The position numbers and the translations under genes were made by a program. From Welwitschia mirabilis (taxonomy: Eukaryota > Gnetophyta > Gnetopsida > Welwitschiales): a stretch of 27,551 bases of DNA. Each line of letters begins with the position of its first letter. The stretch's first letter is position 1. Under the pieces are notes generated by a model. That model was not told the origin of the DNA, did no database searches, and saw nothing but the letters and a program-made list of their open reading frames with translations. Where the stretch lies: contig JBOZIK010000001.1 of NCBI GenBank assembly GCA_051453625.1, positions 250,890,762-250,918,312 of the forward strand. Reading direction: 5' to 3'. Below, in pieces: positions 12,314-23,441 of this stretch.

Positions 12314-12921
12314 GTAATCTCCGCTACCTCTTTTATCCCATGTTCTGCTGCATTTGGTTATTTATTCCTTTCTGGGTCTATGTAATCCATATCGCATGGC
12401 CTTCCAGCTATTTAATTGCGAAACATGGCATTCGCACATTGAATCCTTGGGCACGCCTCTGATTTTTCATGTGAAACTACTATGGGTTACCTGAAACAAC
12501 AGTAGACTATTAAAAACCTATTGGACAAAAGGAGGATTCTAAGAAGTCCTCTTAATTTTTAAAAAAACAATAAAAAAGCATAAGGCAAGTCATTCGATAA
12601 AGCGGGTTAAAGAGGCGCAATGGCCTCATTTATATATCTCATATGAGCTAATATACATGCCCCGTGTATAAACTGTGAATTGATGTAAGTTATGACCTGC
12701 TTATGATCCTTAAGTTTAAATTTAAGGAAATAAAGTTTCCTGAAGTTATGTGTTGGCGACACCACACCAAAAGTACACCCCCAGCTCACTATTCTGTTAT
12801 ATTCTCCGAGCATATGAGAATAGATTTTTGCTTTTTCTAGTAGAACTTTTTTGCTGTGCAAATCAATTCAATCATAATTGAACCGACCAGGCTTCTCTTC
12901 TGTTTCACTTGCACATTTACA

Positions 12922-13022
12922 AGCTGTTTTCATCACATCCTCCACTGTAAAATAACAAATCTCCACTGAATGTACTCTCACTCTTGTTAACACGTCAAAA
13001 ACAAAGGGCAGTTGCACAGGGT
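12922..13022. repeat. 101-bp direct repeat, left copy (at gap edge)
   Basis: This copy ends exactly at the left edge of a 100-N gap. It matches 13123-13223 with 3 differences in 101 positions and no indels. Confidence 0.95.
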
Positions 13023-13122
13023 NNNNNNNNNNNNNNNNNNNNNNNNNNNNNNNNNNNNNNNNNNNNNNNNNNNNNNNNNNNNNNNNNNNNNNNNNNNNNN
13101 NNNNNNNNNNNNNNNNNNNNNN
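13023..13122. other. Assembly gap of exactly 100 N
   Basis: A round-number N-run, commonly used for gaps of unknown size, flanked on both sides by the same 101-bp sequence. This suggests unmerged overlapping contig ends. Confidence 0.95.
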
Positions 13123-13223
13123 AGCTGTTGTCATCACATCCTCCACTGTACAATAACAAATCTCCACTGAATGTACTCGCACTCTTGTTAACACGTCAAA
13201 AACAAAGGGCAGTTGCACAGGGT
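13123..13223. repeat. 101-bp direct repeat, right copy (at gap edge)
   Basis: This copy begins exactly at the right edge of the 100-N gap and matches 12922-13022 at 98 of 101 positions. Confidence 0.95.
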
Positions 13224-15154
13224 CCCTGACTTGCCAAAGTTGGTCGATTCTGATGGACAACTGTGGCTCTTCGGAGCTTTTACCGTCTTTGCCTCTCAGG
13301 ATTTTTAATACTTTTTTAAGGAGCGGGCTAAACAGTTTAATATCTCATATTAAATGAGGTGTACAGCTGAAATGCACACCACAAGTTTCTAATTCTATGC
13401 CACGTATCATCACCTTACTGCATGTAGTACATAACTTGGGAGGCAGTTTAGCTTCTTCGCTTTTTTAATTCTTCATGCTGCTTTCAACGTGCTGAAGTCT
13501 TTTACTTTGTTTATACTCGTTAAGAATAAGAATAATAGGTCAATTTTCCGTCAAAATTTTTATTTACATAACTATTGTAAAATATTTGTTTTTTTGGTGT
13601 ATCAGGTCCCATATTTTGATTCTTATATGCAGTCTGAGATATGTACCATATGCAATAAATATATGGTAGCAAGCACACACTTGATTCGTGATATTAAATG
13701 ATTGAGAACCTAGCTTTTCTAACATTTTCTCTTATATATATGGTTTAAATCCTCTAACAACCAACTACATTTGACCATCAAGGAAAACTACATTCGGATA
13801 TGTTACTTTCTGGTTTTCTTATATTGATCCGTGGTATCTTTATATTATTGTAGTTACTAGGAGAAACATTTCCATAACAAATCTTAATTGATCAGAAGCA
13901 AATGTGACTTATTCAATCCTACCGCCAGAAGTATTTGCGATGCATCAGGACTGACAAGATGATTGAAAAAATGTTTTTGATACCACAAGCATGAAATCAG
14001 TAGATTGGCATGACGCATAAAAGCATCATTAAAACGTACAAATTGGGTATCAAATTGAAACTGTAATTTATCTGGCAAAGCAAATTAGTGACCTAGTGAG
14101 GGCGGTACCCATGGCCTTGTATTTTGAAACTGAAAAAATCTATTGCGTAGATTATGGTTTATCCTATTGTGTTATAGAATTTGTAATGCACGTTCATGCT
14201 ATGGCCCCTGTCTGATTTCCACAAATTGCATAGCATCCTGTGGATGTACCCTGACATTTCCATGTCTTGGTGGTTAAGACACTTCTACTGCACATTGTTA
14301 TCAATTTATGTGATAGTAAAATCAAGACGTAAAAGCGGATCAACTTATCAAGTTCCCTTTGAAATAAAACCTAACCAAGGAAAAATACTAGCCATTTGTT
14401 GGTTATTAGAGGTGTCTCAAAAACATCAAGTAATCATGCTATTATTGGGGAAAACCATATTTGATACCATTAGGCATTAAAGTTGAGAATATGGGTAATT
14501 GATTTTAGCAAGAGTCGATATCCTTGTAAGGAAACAGATTTAAGACTTTCCAACCTGAATGCTTATGCCTACTTTTACAGTGAAAGACTAATAATCATGT
14601 AACAAAGCTATCGTAATGTAGTGGTTTTTTGGTCTATGCTACATGTGTCAATAGAATCTCCTTTGTTGCTGTATACTAGAACTCAAATTTTGTAAGATGG
14701 CCATGTATTAGCCTCATGTTATAATTACTATTTGTAGCACAGCTGTATATATGAAAGAAGTAGGATAGTCCTAAGTGGTCCTAAAGTTGTATGCTACAGC
14801 GTGGCCCTGTTTGGGTGTGTTCTCTTTAGTCAAGTTGCATAAAAGCTAACCTGCAGCTAGAAAATTTCCTCCTGTATACCAGAAAGCTGAGTTTTAAGCC
14901 GTCATAGAGCTGCATAGTAAAAATCAGAAATTTTCCATTCAGACTTTTTTGGGTTATATTTCATTCGAGTTTCAGCTGTGTTTTCATGCTTTGTGGACAA
15001 TTTATATTTCATGTTCGTATGTGAACTGCACATTGTTTTCTGTGTCCTTTTCCAAACTCAACTATGGCTGTTCATTTATTATTACCCAAGGAGAACTCTG
15101 AAGGAACAAGTTGTCATGTCTTGTTTGGACTGGTGGCTGGATAAGTTATTAAGG

Positions 15155-15830
15155 TGCATAGCTTTGGCACATGTAGTGAATCCATGCAAAAAGTATTCCA
15201 CAAAGAGAAGTTCTTCATTTAGAACAGAGGCTTACAAAACTGGTGTAAGTAGCTTTTGAAAAAAGAACACTTGAGCTGTTATGTAAAAACTTATAAAAAC
15301 CATAGGTTCTGCACTTACAGGTTTCACAGAAACCCATACAAATTATTTCCTACTTTGGTGTGTGATGTAGAATCACACTTCTTTTGTTGTTAGAGGCTTA
15401 GACAATAAGGCATCACAGTAGTACCAGAAAATCAATTGTGAACTGGGCACATGTCAGAAAAGATGATTAAAGGCATGCTCATGACTAGTGCAAGGCCTAG
15501 GGTTTCCTAGTCTCTTTTATCTATCTATTTATCAAACCATAAAGTTTCACCAGGAATTTATGTTGTTGAATGGGACTTATTGCTTCACTAATGCAGACTC
15601 TTTTAAGCATTTCACTGATTATATTCATTTCTCTTGGAAGGTCATGACAATCGTGTTTGAAAGGTCATATTCTTTTGCTTATTATGTTTAATCTATTAGT
15701 TGTCACCTAATTTGTATAAAGTTGGCAGATTAGTGTTTTTATCCTTAATGGTGTAGAATTGCTAGTGTAAGGATATTTGTTAAGATGTGGAAGCGGACAG
15801 TTAGTATTATTCTAAAACTTGCCCTGAATT
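15155..15830. repeat. Diverged ~620-680 bp direct repeat, copy 1
   Basis: This block matches 18833-19450 in the same orientation and in the same order of landmarks: TAGCTTTGGCACATG at its start, GTAAGTA some 90 bases on, GTGTGATNTAGAAT, a GAATTTATGTTG...TTGCTTCACTAA block and a GTTTGAAAG...TCATNTTC block. Divergence is high, with many indels. The first ~100 bases read as an open frame ending just before a GTAAGT word present in both copies, so an exon remnant is possible. No family was recognised. Ends are approximate. Confidence 0.75.
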
Positions 15831-16264
15831 CATGTTTAGCTTTTCTAGAGAGAAGACATGCCCCTTATTTTGTTGTGACCCTATTGTTACTTTATTTCGA
15901 AAAATCATTGAACCCAAATAAAGTCCTTGCTGTCATCCTTAAGGAGGCACTTACTTTGTTGTTGAGTATTCCTCTCTAGAGCATCTCATGCTACCGCTAT
16001 TAAGGATTTTGAGAGGATCATTGTTCTATTCTTAAGAAAAGTTTCAGTATTGAAGTATTCCCATTTCATTATATTAAAGGTATTTTGTTATTCGGCACAG
16101 ACCTTTGGTTCATTAACTTGCAGTTATGAGAGTCTTAACCCTTCTAGTTCTTAATAGATTTCTTGAATAAAAGAAAAGTTTGGAGGATACCACTAGTGGA
16201 CGAGAGACAGAAAAACAAGGAAAGATTTTATTAACAATGAACAAAAGTCCACATGTCACTTTTC

Positions 16265-16850
16265 ATATGTCAAGATTGAGGGGGTCATTGACATCCATAT
16301 CCTTCATGTCCTTGGGGGATTTTAAGGTAAGAAATTCTCGAGGATCTGAGTTTTAAACTGGTTGTAGGAGGTGTGGAAGTTGGGACTAAGGATTCATCAT
16401 CATTTAAGACTACCTCAATTGGTAACACACTGTCTGGGTCTTCCAGAGTTGCTACTTTGTCTTGAAGTTTCTTTTGACGGTGAACCACCTGCTTCAATGG
16501 TTGTCCTCTTTCCAATAATTATGCATATTGCCTTAGTTGGCTTCTCAACTAGTGACCAATCTTCATTTTGCTTTTCTTGAGTTACTTTGTCTTATCCTTC
16601 CATTATTGGTTTTTTGTTTTCAAACTTCATGTGACTGCTTAAACTTTCACTTGATGACTTCTTCATTTTGTCTAAAATTATCCTTTTTTTAATATTAGAA
16701 TTAAGTGTTCTGTCGGTTCCATAGGTTCCTCTTCAAGTTTTGTCACTTGCTTAGGAGCTTCTTAGTCGACATAAGTAGTTTAGCTGCTAGGTTTTGTTCA
16801 GAAATCAAGTCAAGAACTTTTGTAAGCAAGCAACTCGAAGAAGCCATTAT
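16265..16850 (-). pseudogene. Unidentified decayed reading frame
   Basis: On the minus strand an ATG at about 16847 opens a 34-codon frame (MASSSCLLTKVLDLISEQNL...) and protein-like sequence continues in shifted frames (KLEEEPMEPTEHL, NEDWSLVEKPTKAI, then an open piece at 16285-16515 with QKKLQDKVATLEDPDS) to a stop near 16266. An AATAAA word follows at about 16230. This looks like a short hydrophilic protein broken by stops and frameshifts. I do not recognise it. It could be a retrocopy or a piece of an element. Confidence 0.3.
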
Positions 16851-18030
16851 TCTTGACGAAAATTCTGCTTAGATCACCGTTGATCCCATTGTTTGATAAT
16901 TTTATTAATGAAAAAGAATAACTGGGTTATGGGGTTCTATATCTTAAAAGGGAATTCAGGTTGACTCATTTATTTTGTAACTCCCTTATGACGTTGGGCT
17001 TTGTTTAAATCACTGTTTTTGAGGTCAGGAAGAGAGTTCATTTTCAATTGTTAGAGCTATTTTTGGAAGCTTGTAGATGTTGACTTGTTTTGTTGTGGTA
17101 ATAAGAGCTCTAAACTGCTTTCCAAGAATGTATGTTAGAAGGGAACCAAACCTCATTAGATTTTTGTGTCTTGCTCTTTTTGTTTGGTCTTGTTTTCTTA
17201 TGTTGTTTCTTTTGTTGTTTTCATAGCACTATAATAATTATATGGACAAAAGCAACTTTTTCAAGCTTTTGCATTAGAAATTTGCTCTCCATTTAAAATA
17301 TAATTCTTTCTAGAATTTGTCCAGAACCCAAAGATATTTGCATGATCTTGTATACCTCTTTCAATTTGCTCGTAATTTGTGCAGATTCCCTTGTTTTCAT
17401 TGAGGACAGCTAGTTATTTATTTTACATGCGTAATTGTATTGCTTCATTTCACAGACTATACAAAAGAAAGAGCAGCATTTAGAATGGTAAGAGATGAAT
17501 CTTGTGGGGCTAGAAGGAAACTTTTAATGTTTTACCTAGGAATACCCTCTAACTCTTAAGTGTCTTGTCCATGGGTAATAGATTCACAACTGTAGCTTCA
17601 TAGTAGTCTGAGCCCTCCTCTTTCTGTTCAGGCCAACTACCTTTCTAGCAAAAAGTGGAGAATCTTTTGCTAAGGGGCTGGTAGGAAGGGGAAGAGGAAC
17701 ATCTCCAAGCAGACGGGTTAAGCCTAAGGTTATGTGTTAATGGAATATCATGAAACCTGTTTGTTCCACAGTAGTGTTTTGTACAGTTAACATGATGACC
17801 TTCATGTAAACTGAGGAATAAAAATATCATCATTTAACCTTTTCCAAATGTATGTTTCACAGTGCCTTGATGAAGTAATGCTGAATGGTTGAGGGAGGTT
17901 TTTACACTAGTGTGTGAATGAGTGAATCTTGTGGATATAGGCTGGGAGAAAGTTTGAGTGAACCTGCTTGTTCTAGTCCAAGCAGCTGAACCACTAGAGG
18001 CTAAATATGTCTTTGGATTCTCAATATGCA

Positions 18031-18240
18031 CCATTATCATTCTGGAGATATCTACCATATCTGGCAGCTTAATATTACAAGAAATAAATATTTTCAGCAA
18101 TACTCGTTATTGTAGACTACTACAGGTAATTGTAGACTACTTATTATGATTCTTGAAATTTCTACTATGTCCACAAGCTTAATACTACAAGAAATAACTA
18201 CCTTCAGTAACACTCCTTATTGCAGGCTACTAGAAGTAAT
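18031..18240. repeat. Diverged tandem repeat, 2 copies, period 110 bp
   Basis: Positions 18031-18130 and 18141-18240 align without gaps at 77 of 100 positions. The 10-bp spacer between them (18131-18140, TGTAGACTAC) repeats 18111-18120. No coding potential is seen. Confidence 0.9.
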
Positions 18241-18832
18241 ATTATCCTTATGAAATCAAGCAAAACCTAAAGTCTCTTCAAACATGCGTGATTGGGTAGA
18301 AGAAAGCATGACTTAAACTAAGAGAAATGTTTTTCTTTGTGAGGAAAACACAGGTTTGTAATGAGTAGCTCAATAATACAACTACTTATGCTTTGAGTTG
18401 CACGTTTTCTACTTTGTTTTCACCCTTATTCAATCTCGCTAGGTATTTTTGTATATCTCTCCTTCCTCATTTATTACATCAAATGGTGTTAGTATGGGTA
18501 ATTTTATGGTAATAGCATTTCATGCTGTTAGTACTAGTTCATTTGTCCTTGTCCCACTTTTTATGCCATTTTAAGGCTTGTGCATGGAGGAGTAGATTGC
18601 GTCATTTTTGGCAATCTCCTAGACATGATAGGCGACAAGACAATTTTCTCATACTTCTAGGAATGGCTGCATTAGGGCCTAACCAATTTTAGCCTACAAC
18701 TCAAGGCTATATTAGTATCTTCTCAATTTCCTGTAATATGGAATTCCATCCCTAGGATCTTTCAACAATCCTTTGAACTACGGTTGTGCAACATCAGAGA
18801 ATCAACCTTCATACTATGTTAAGACATATGAG

Positions 18833-19450
18833 CTATAGCTTTGGCACATGCAGTAAATCCGTACAAATATGATTCTAAAAGAAGGAGATTTCACATTAAG
18901 AACACATGCTCATGAAACCAATGTAAGTAATTGAAAAAAAAAAGAACACCTAAGGTGTTCAAGTAAATAGGTACAGAGATCATAGGTCCAACACCTATTA
19001 GGGTGATGCAAATTTGTAAGGAAATGTTCTCTACTTAGGTGTGTGATATAGAATTATAGCCCTTTCATTGTCAGTCTTTACAGTAAGGCATTGTACTTGT
19101 AGCATTAGGATCAGTTGTCAACTAAGAACGAGTCATAAGGTGATAGCAGGTATGCCAATGGGTAGCCTAGAATCAACTTTTTATGGTCTCTTTCATCTAT
19201 TTATTTTATCATACCATGAGCTTTGCACATGAATTTATGTTGATAAATGGACTCATTGCTTCACTAAGGCACACATAAGCAAGCATTAGTGATTATATTT
19301 ATTTCCCCACAGAGGGTTCTCATAGTGACGTTTGAAAGTTCATGTTCTCCTAGTTTGAACTATTAGTTTCACATATGATTGTGGTGAATTGTTAATGTAA
19401 CTATATTTGTTATTGTCCCAAATATGGAATCTTTAGTATCAAGTCTTCTC
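18833..19450. repeat. Diverged ~620-680 bp direct repeat, copy 2
   Basis: Second copy of the block at 15155-15830, about 3.7 kb downstream in the same orientation. It keeps the start word TAGCTTTGGCACATG and the GTAAGTA word but has indels that break the frame of copy 1. Confidence 0.75.
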
Positions 19451-20419
19451 ACATGGCTAAGAAGAAATCTTCTTGCTCAAGTTTAGGATTGTTGTTTGTA
19501 GTTTAATGAAGATGTGGATCTTATTGTACCTAAGAAAATGTAATTCCCTCTTCAAGTTTTTGTTGTAGAACTTTAAGGCAAAAATACTTAAACGATTATT
19601 GTTGTGGGTTTCGACATTGCTACACAGCTTTCTAGGTTTTATGTGGGTGTACACTTGTTGATTTGGTAGGTGTGCAATGCCAATTTTCTGTGGTGGATTA
19701 AGGCTGGTTATTCGCTACATCTTCATGCGTGACTATGATTTGGATGGAACTATTTTCTGAAGTTTTGCTTTATCACTTAACTAAGTACAAGTTAGCTAAG
19801 TAGGTCTTAAAGAGGGTTGCTAGCTCATTGGTTTATGATTATGCCTTCTCACTTGAACTTATACTTTTAAAATGCAGAATCATAGTGAAATCATTTTTTA
19901 CCCTGAGATGTAAATCATAGAAGTCATCAAAATCGTGACTCGGAACCACTTGGAATCATGGAGTTAATGATGATAAATCAGCCCAAAAACAACATAAAAA
20001 GGTGAAAACTTCCCAAAAAGGTCTCTTTCATAATGTACTTTTATATTTTATAGTTCACAATACATGATAGTGAGACCATAGTTAAGATAGAATAAAGTCA
20101 CAGTCATGATTACGTTATATAGAGCGTACAAAGTATAAACTACGAATCACAATGCCATTAACTACAAAATAGCCCAAAGGAAATTAAGAGGATCATAAAT
20201 CAATGATGTCCAACGCTCTTTCCTCCACAAGGTCGAAGCTTGGTAATTTGGATTTCCCTAGCTTCTTCCTTTACAGCTCTCTCAAGCTTTTCAATTTAAG
20301 GAGTTGTAAGCCTTGGCTCCATGCCAAAAGATCTAACATCGCTAATGTAGTGACTTGGATGTGGAAGGTTACTACAAAATGCATGGTGCTTTGTATGTAC
20401 ACCAGACATCTATGACACT

Positions 20420-22011
20420 TGATATTTTCTTCTCATCATCAATAAGACCAATCAGTGCATCAAGATTTGCATTCTAAATCTCAATTGGGGAAGGACTTTT
20501 GAATCTAATCTTCAAATCGTAATAAACATGAAGAAGTTTATCCCATCTCTGCATGGTCAATGTTGTGTGTTGCTTTGTATAAATGTGCTCAAATGCACTC
20601 CATTTACATTCACATCTAGAAGCACTTTGAGTTGACTCAAAATTTTGATTGCAAGCTTCTGGAGATCAAGGGTGCTATCTCCCCCGCTCCTCTCGCCATT
20701 GGGTTGCATAAAATGTTAAGACTGAGAGCAAGTTTACAATTTATTATAGCATATGAAGTAAATACTACATACTATATAACATACTAACATAGTACATAGT
20801 AGTGATCAAGTAATTAAATTATTAAACATACTTGTTGACAAGGTGTATACCTTTCTATGTGCAATGGGTTTACTAAATAAAGCCCCTTCATTTGCAACAA
20901 ATTTATGATATTGCTCCCAAATGATATCTTGGAGTTCCTCATTTGGAGCTGGCTTCAACAAAGTATCAAGGAAACCAACCTTGGCCTCCTTATCTGTGTG
21001 AAAATCACCACCTTACCCTTTCCATGAAGAAAAGAAGGGTTCAAATAGTAAGCTGCTGCATGCAATGGTCAGTGAAGTTACTTATTTCACCATCTATCTA
21101 TTAGGTCCTATAAAGGCTTCAGTGAAGTTACTTATTTCACCATCTATCTATTAGGTCCTATAAAGGCTTACATTTTCCTCCATTCATTTTCATAAAAATT
21201 TGCAATGGCATATTTAGCAATATCCATTACCTCAGAGAGCCCATTAGGCACCTGTCTTCATCAACAATGTGGAGAACATGTACTATAGTATCAGCAACCT
21301 ACAAAAGGGAGTTAGGGAAAAAATCACAAGATTAGAAATGATTAGTTAAATAATGAAATAACATAAGTTCGAAACAAACTGAAACATGAAATTATTTTTA
21401 TCCTTCACTGTTTTAGCAATTTTGGTCTAAAATTTGTTATTGTATGCAAGTTCAACAACTTGAATGCCATCACTGAAAATGCGATATGTGAAGAAATTTT
21501 CACTAGGTGTCCAATCATTAGATCCAAATCTCTGCATTAGAGTAAGCCAATGTGACTCCAAGCTCTTCAATGTAAGCAAATGAATGGTAAATCTTTTAGT
21601 TGTAGGTCTAACAAGATGTTTGCCTCCTACATGCCCGCTAACAAGGCTCAACATAATGGTGGGGTTATAAATAAATTCCCTAATCTTTTAAGCACCATCC
21701 ACAACCTATAATTTCAACAATTTTTTTTCCAAAGTCAATATTTCTTATTCAGTATTCAATATTTCAAATTCTAATTTTTAATATTTAGACAATCATAGCT
21801 TTGCAAAAGGCTCCATTTTTTATAAGTCCTCTAACAAAAGATAAGGCACTGGGCAGCACATGGGCTCCAATAAATTTTTGGGCAGTTTTCATGAATTCTT
21901 CCCTAGTGTTTACAAAATTTGTTGCATTGTTTGTGATGAATTGGACAACATTTTTGAGCTCCCACACAAGCCAGTCTTCATCAAATAAGGACAATAAATA
22001 ATCATGCCTCT
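20420..22011 (-). pseudogene. hAT-superfamily transposase remnant (DUF659 and C-terminal dimerisation parts)
   Basis: Read on the minus strand from 22011: NVVQFITNNATNF (VVQVVTDNASNY of DUF659) near 21920-21960; YWSPCAAQC near 21845-21870, matching the YWSPCAAHC word after a frameshift; IREFIYNPTIMLSLVSGHVG near 21650-21690; KHLVRPTTKRF near 21590-21620; VHVLHIVDED near 21270-21300; PLHAAAYYLNP near 21035-21070; DLQKLAIKIL near 20640-20670; and CKWSAFEHIYTKQ near 20580-20615, matching the dimerisation domain word NWSAFEHIHTKK. Two AT-rich interruptions with GT...AG borders (about 21698-21789 and 21309-21397) look like introns. Stops, a frameshift and a 50-bp tandem duplication show it is dead. 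The N-terminal half (zinc finger) is missing because a copia element starts at 22012. Confidence 0.85.
21070..21169. repeat. Perfect 50-bp tandem duplication inside the hAT remnant
   Basis: Positions 21070-21119 and 21120-21169 are identical. The unit is not a multiple of three, so it shifts the transposase frame just upstream (in coding sense) of the PLHAAAYYLNP word. Confidence 0.98.
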
Positions 22012-22378
22012 TGTTTAGAATAGCAGCGAGAAACAATAGAAACAGGAAGCAAAACAACATACAAGAATTTACGTGGAAAACCCCAAAAGTGGGGAAAAAC
22101 CACAAAAGCAAAATAGAGCTCTCTCAATATTTCAAGAAGAATAGTTCAAGGACACAAGCCGTCCTCAATAGCCAGAGTGTTTTGAATGTCTTACTCCTCC
22201 CTCAAGACCATTCCCCTTAAATAGGCTCACTTTAGGTTAGAAACCCTAATTATACATTGACTTTATAAATAGTCCCCTCTCACTTTATAATACAAAAGAG
22301 AAATACCCTTTACAAACAAAGTGCTACCATAAGGAAAAAATAGAAGATACAAAAGAAGATTTGACTTTGACTCCAACA
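22012..22378 (-). repeat. 3' LTR of the copia element (367 bp)
   Basis: In element sense it starts TGTTGGAG (rc of 22371-22378) and ends CTAAACA (rc of 22012-22018). Candidate TATA words are the rc of 22262-22271 and of 22216-22227. The rc of about 22060-22100 carries the GTGGTTTTTCCCC...GGGTTTTCCACG word typical of plant copia LTR ends. The adjacent 5 bases outside (22007-22011, CCTCT) are the candidate target-site duplication. Confidence 0.9.
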
Positions 22379-22390
22379 ATTCTTCCCCTT
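22379..22390 (-). other. Polypurine tract of the copia element
   Basis: In element sense AAGGGGAAGAAT lies directly before the TG of the 3' LTR, as expected for the plus-strand DNA primer. Confidence 0.85.
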
Positions 22391-22576
22391 GAAGACAAAT
22401 CTAACCAGCCTTCAATAATCAAAAGAGATGCATTGCTTCAAAGTATCCCATTGCTGCACATTGCTCAGGTTATGGCAATTCCAAGTTTTCCTTTATAGAA
22501 GTTATTCTTCTCCACTGCCACCACGTTTGTAATAGAATTAGCAACATTAAGCTTCGTATGAATCTTTTGAATGTTA

Positions 22577-22586
22577 NNNNNNNNNN
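22577..22586. other. Assembly gap (10 N)
   Basis: It lies between FHFVRE and NIQKIHT of the copia RNase H, where relatives have about seven residues. The run is too short for that and breaks the frame, so its size is probably not exact. Confidence 0.9.
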
Positions 22587-23412
22587 TTCTCTTACAAAAT
22601 GAAATCTGATATCAATATGTTTTGTCCTAGTATGAAAAGCTGAATTCGTAGCAAGATGTATTACACTTCGACTATCGCAAAACACAGAATATTTGCCTTG
22701 TTTTAAACCAAGAGAAGCAAGAAACCTTTGCAACCAGATCATCTCTTTGCAAGCTTCAATAAACACCACATATTCCACTTCAGTGGGGGACAAAGTCACT
22801 AACGGTTGCAACTGAGACAACCAACTAATTGTAGCCCCTATAGGCATGAATGCATAGCCAGTAGAAGAGCGTCTACTATCTATGTCTGCTGTAAAATTTG
22901 CATCTACAAATCCTTGAATGGGTAACTCACCATTCCCAGAGCATAAGTACTCCTTTTGTGTTGCCTTCAGATATCTAAGAATTCACTTAACAACTAGCCA
23001 ATGGTTTCAACCATAGTTTGTCATAAATTTGCTGACCACACCTGCAGCATAAGCAATATTAGGAGGAATACAGACCATTGCATACATGAGAGATCCTACT
23101 GCAGAAGTATAGGGAACCTTTTTGACTTTGGCAAATTCTTCATCTGAATGTGGGCAATCTTCTTTTGACAACTTAAAATATGATGCCAAGGATGTGCTTA
23201 CTGGTTTTGCATCTGACATGCCAAAACGCTGAAGAACTTTGTTAATATAATCACTTTGGTTGAGCCACATCTTCCTCTGCTTTCTATCTCTAATTATTTT
23301 CATTCCCAAAATTTTATTAGCCTGCCCAAGATCTTTCATCTCAAATTGCTTCTTCATTGTTGTATTTAAACATTTAATTTCAGCTGCATCGTTCGCTGCA
23401 ACCAACATGTCA

Positions 23413-23441
23413 NNNNNNNNNNNNNNNNNNNNNNNNNNNNN
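23413..23441. other. Assembly gap (29 N) over the RT active-site motif
   Basis: 29 N plus one base make ten codons in frame between VTD and DMLVA, about the spacing in relatives. The hidden residues include most of the YVDD catalytic motif; only its last Asp is visible. Confidence 0.9.

Larger units (their letters stand above)
12607..13470 (-). pseudogene. Unidentified minus-strand coding-like stretch
   Basis: Reading the minus strand from about 13470 to 12607 in one frame gives about 220 codons outside the gap with only two stops (TGA near 13346 and TGA near 12865). It is balanced in composition, unlike random AT-rich DNA. Words seen include CTTCSKVMIRGIELETCGVH, SIRIDQLWQVRDPVQLPFVF, CASETEEKPGRFNYD and AKIYSHMLGEYNRIVSWGCT. 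I do not recognise a family. It lies antisense inside the presumed PP2C intron and contains the 101-bp duplication around the 100-N gap. It may be a retrocopy or gene fragment, or chance. Confidence 0.3.
12314..20400 (+). other. Probable start of a very long intron 1 of the PP2C gene
   Basis: The sequence after the donor is AT-rich non-coding DNA. I looked for the next expected piece of the phosphatase (DPRDAC...AESYRLW...TRTDDITIIV) up to the window end and did not find it. Either the intron exceeds 15 kb and contains the hAT and copia insertions, or the gene is broken here. Items inside it are listed separately; for about 13480-15150, 15830-16260, 16860-18030, 18240-18830 and 19450-20400 I see nothing I can name. 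Confidence 0.55.

Noticed and set aside
12607-13470. Assigning the antisense frame to DUF247 or to the AAA-ATPase N-terminal domain
   Set aside because: A few words were loosely similar (ELETCGVHF; YFLKFKLKDHK), but domain order and key residues did not agree.
14978-15259. 93-codon frame as the next PP2C exon
   Set aside because: No resemblance to the expected end of the phosphatase domain; only its last part is shared with the second repeat copy.
19900-20420. Terminal inverted repeat of the hAT element
   Set aside because: No convincing terminal motif was seen, and the partner end is outside the window.
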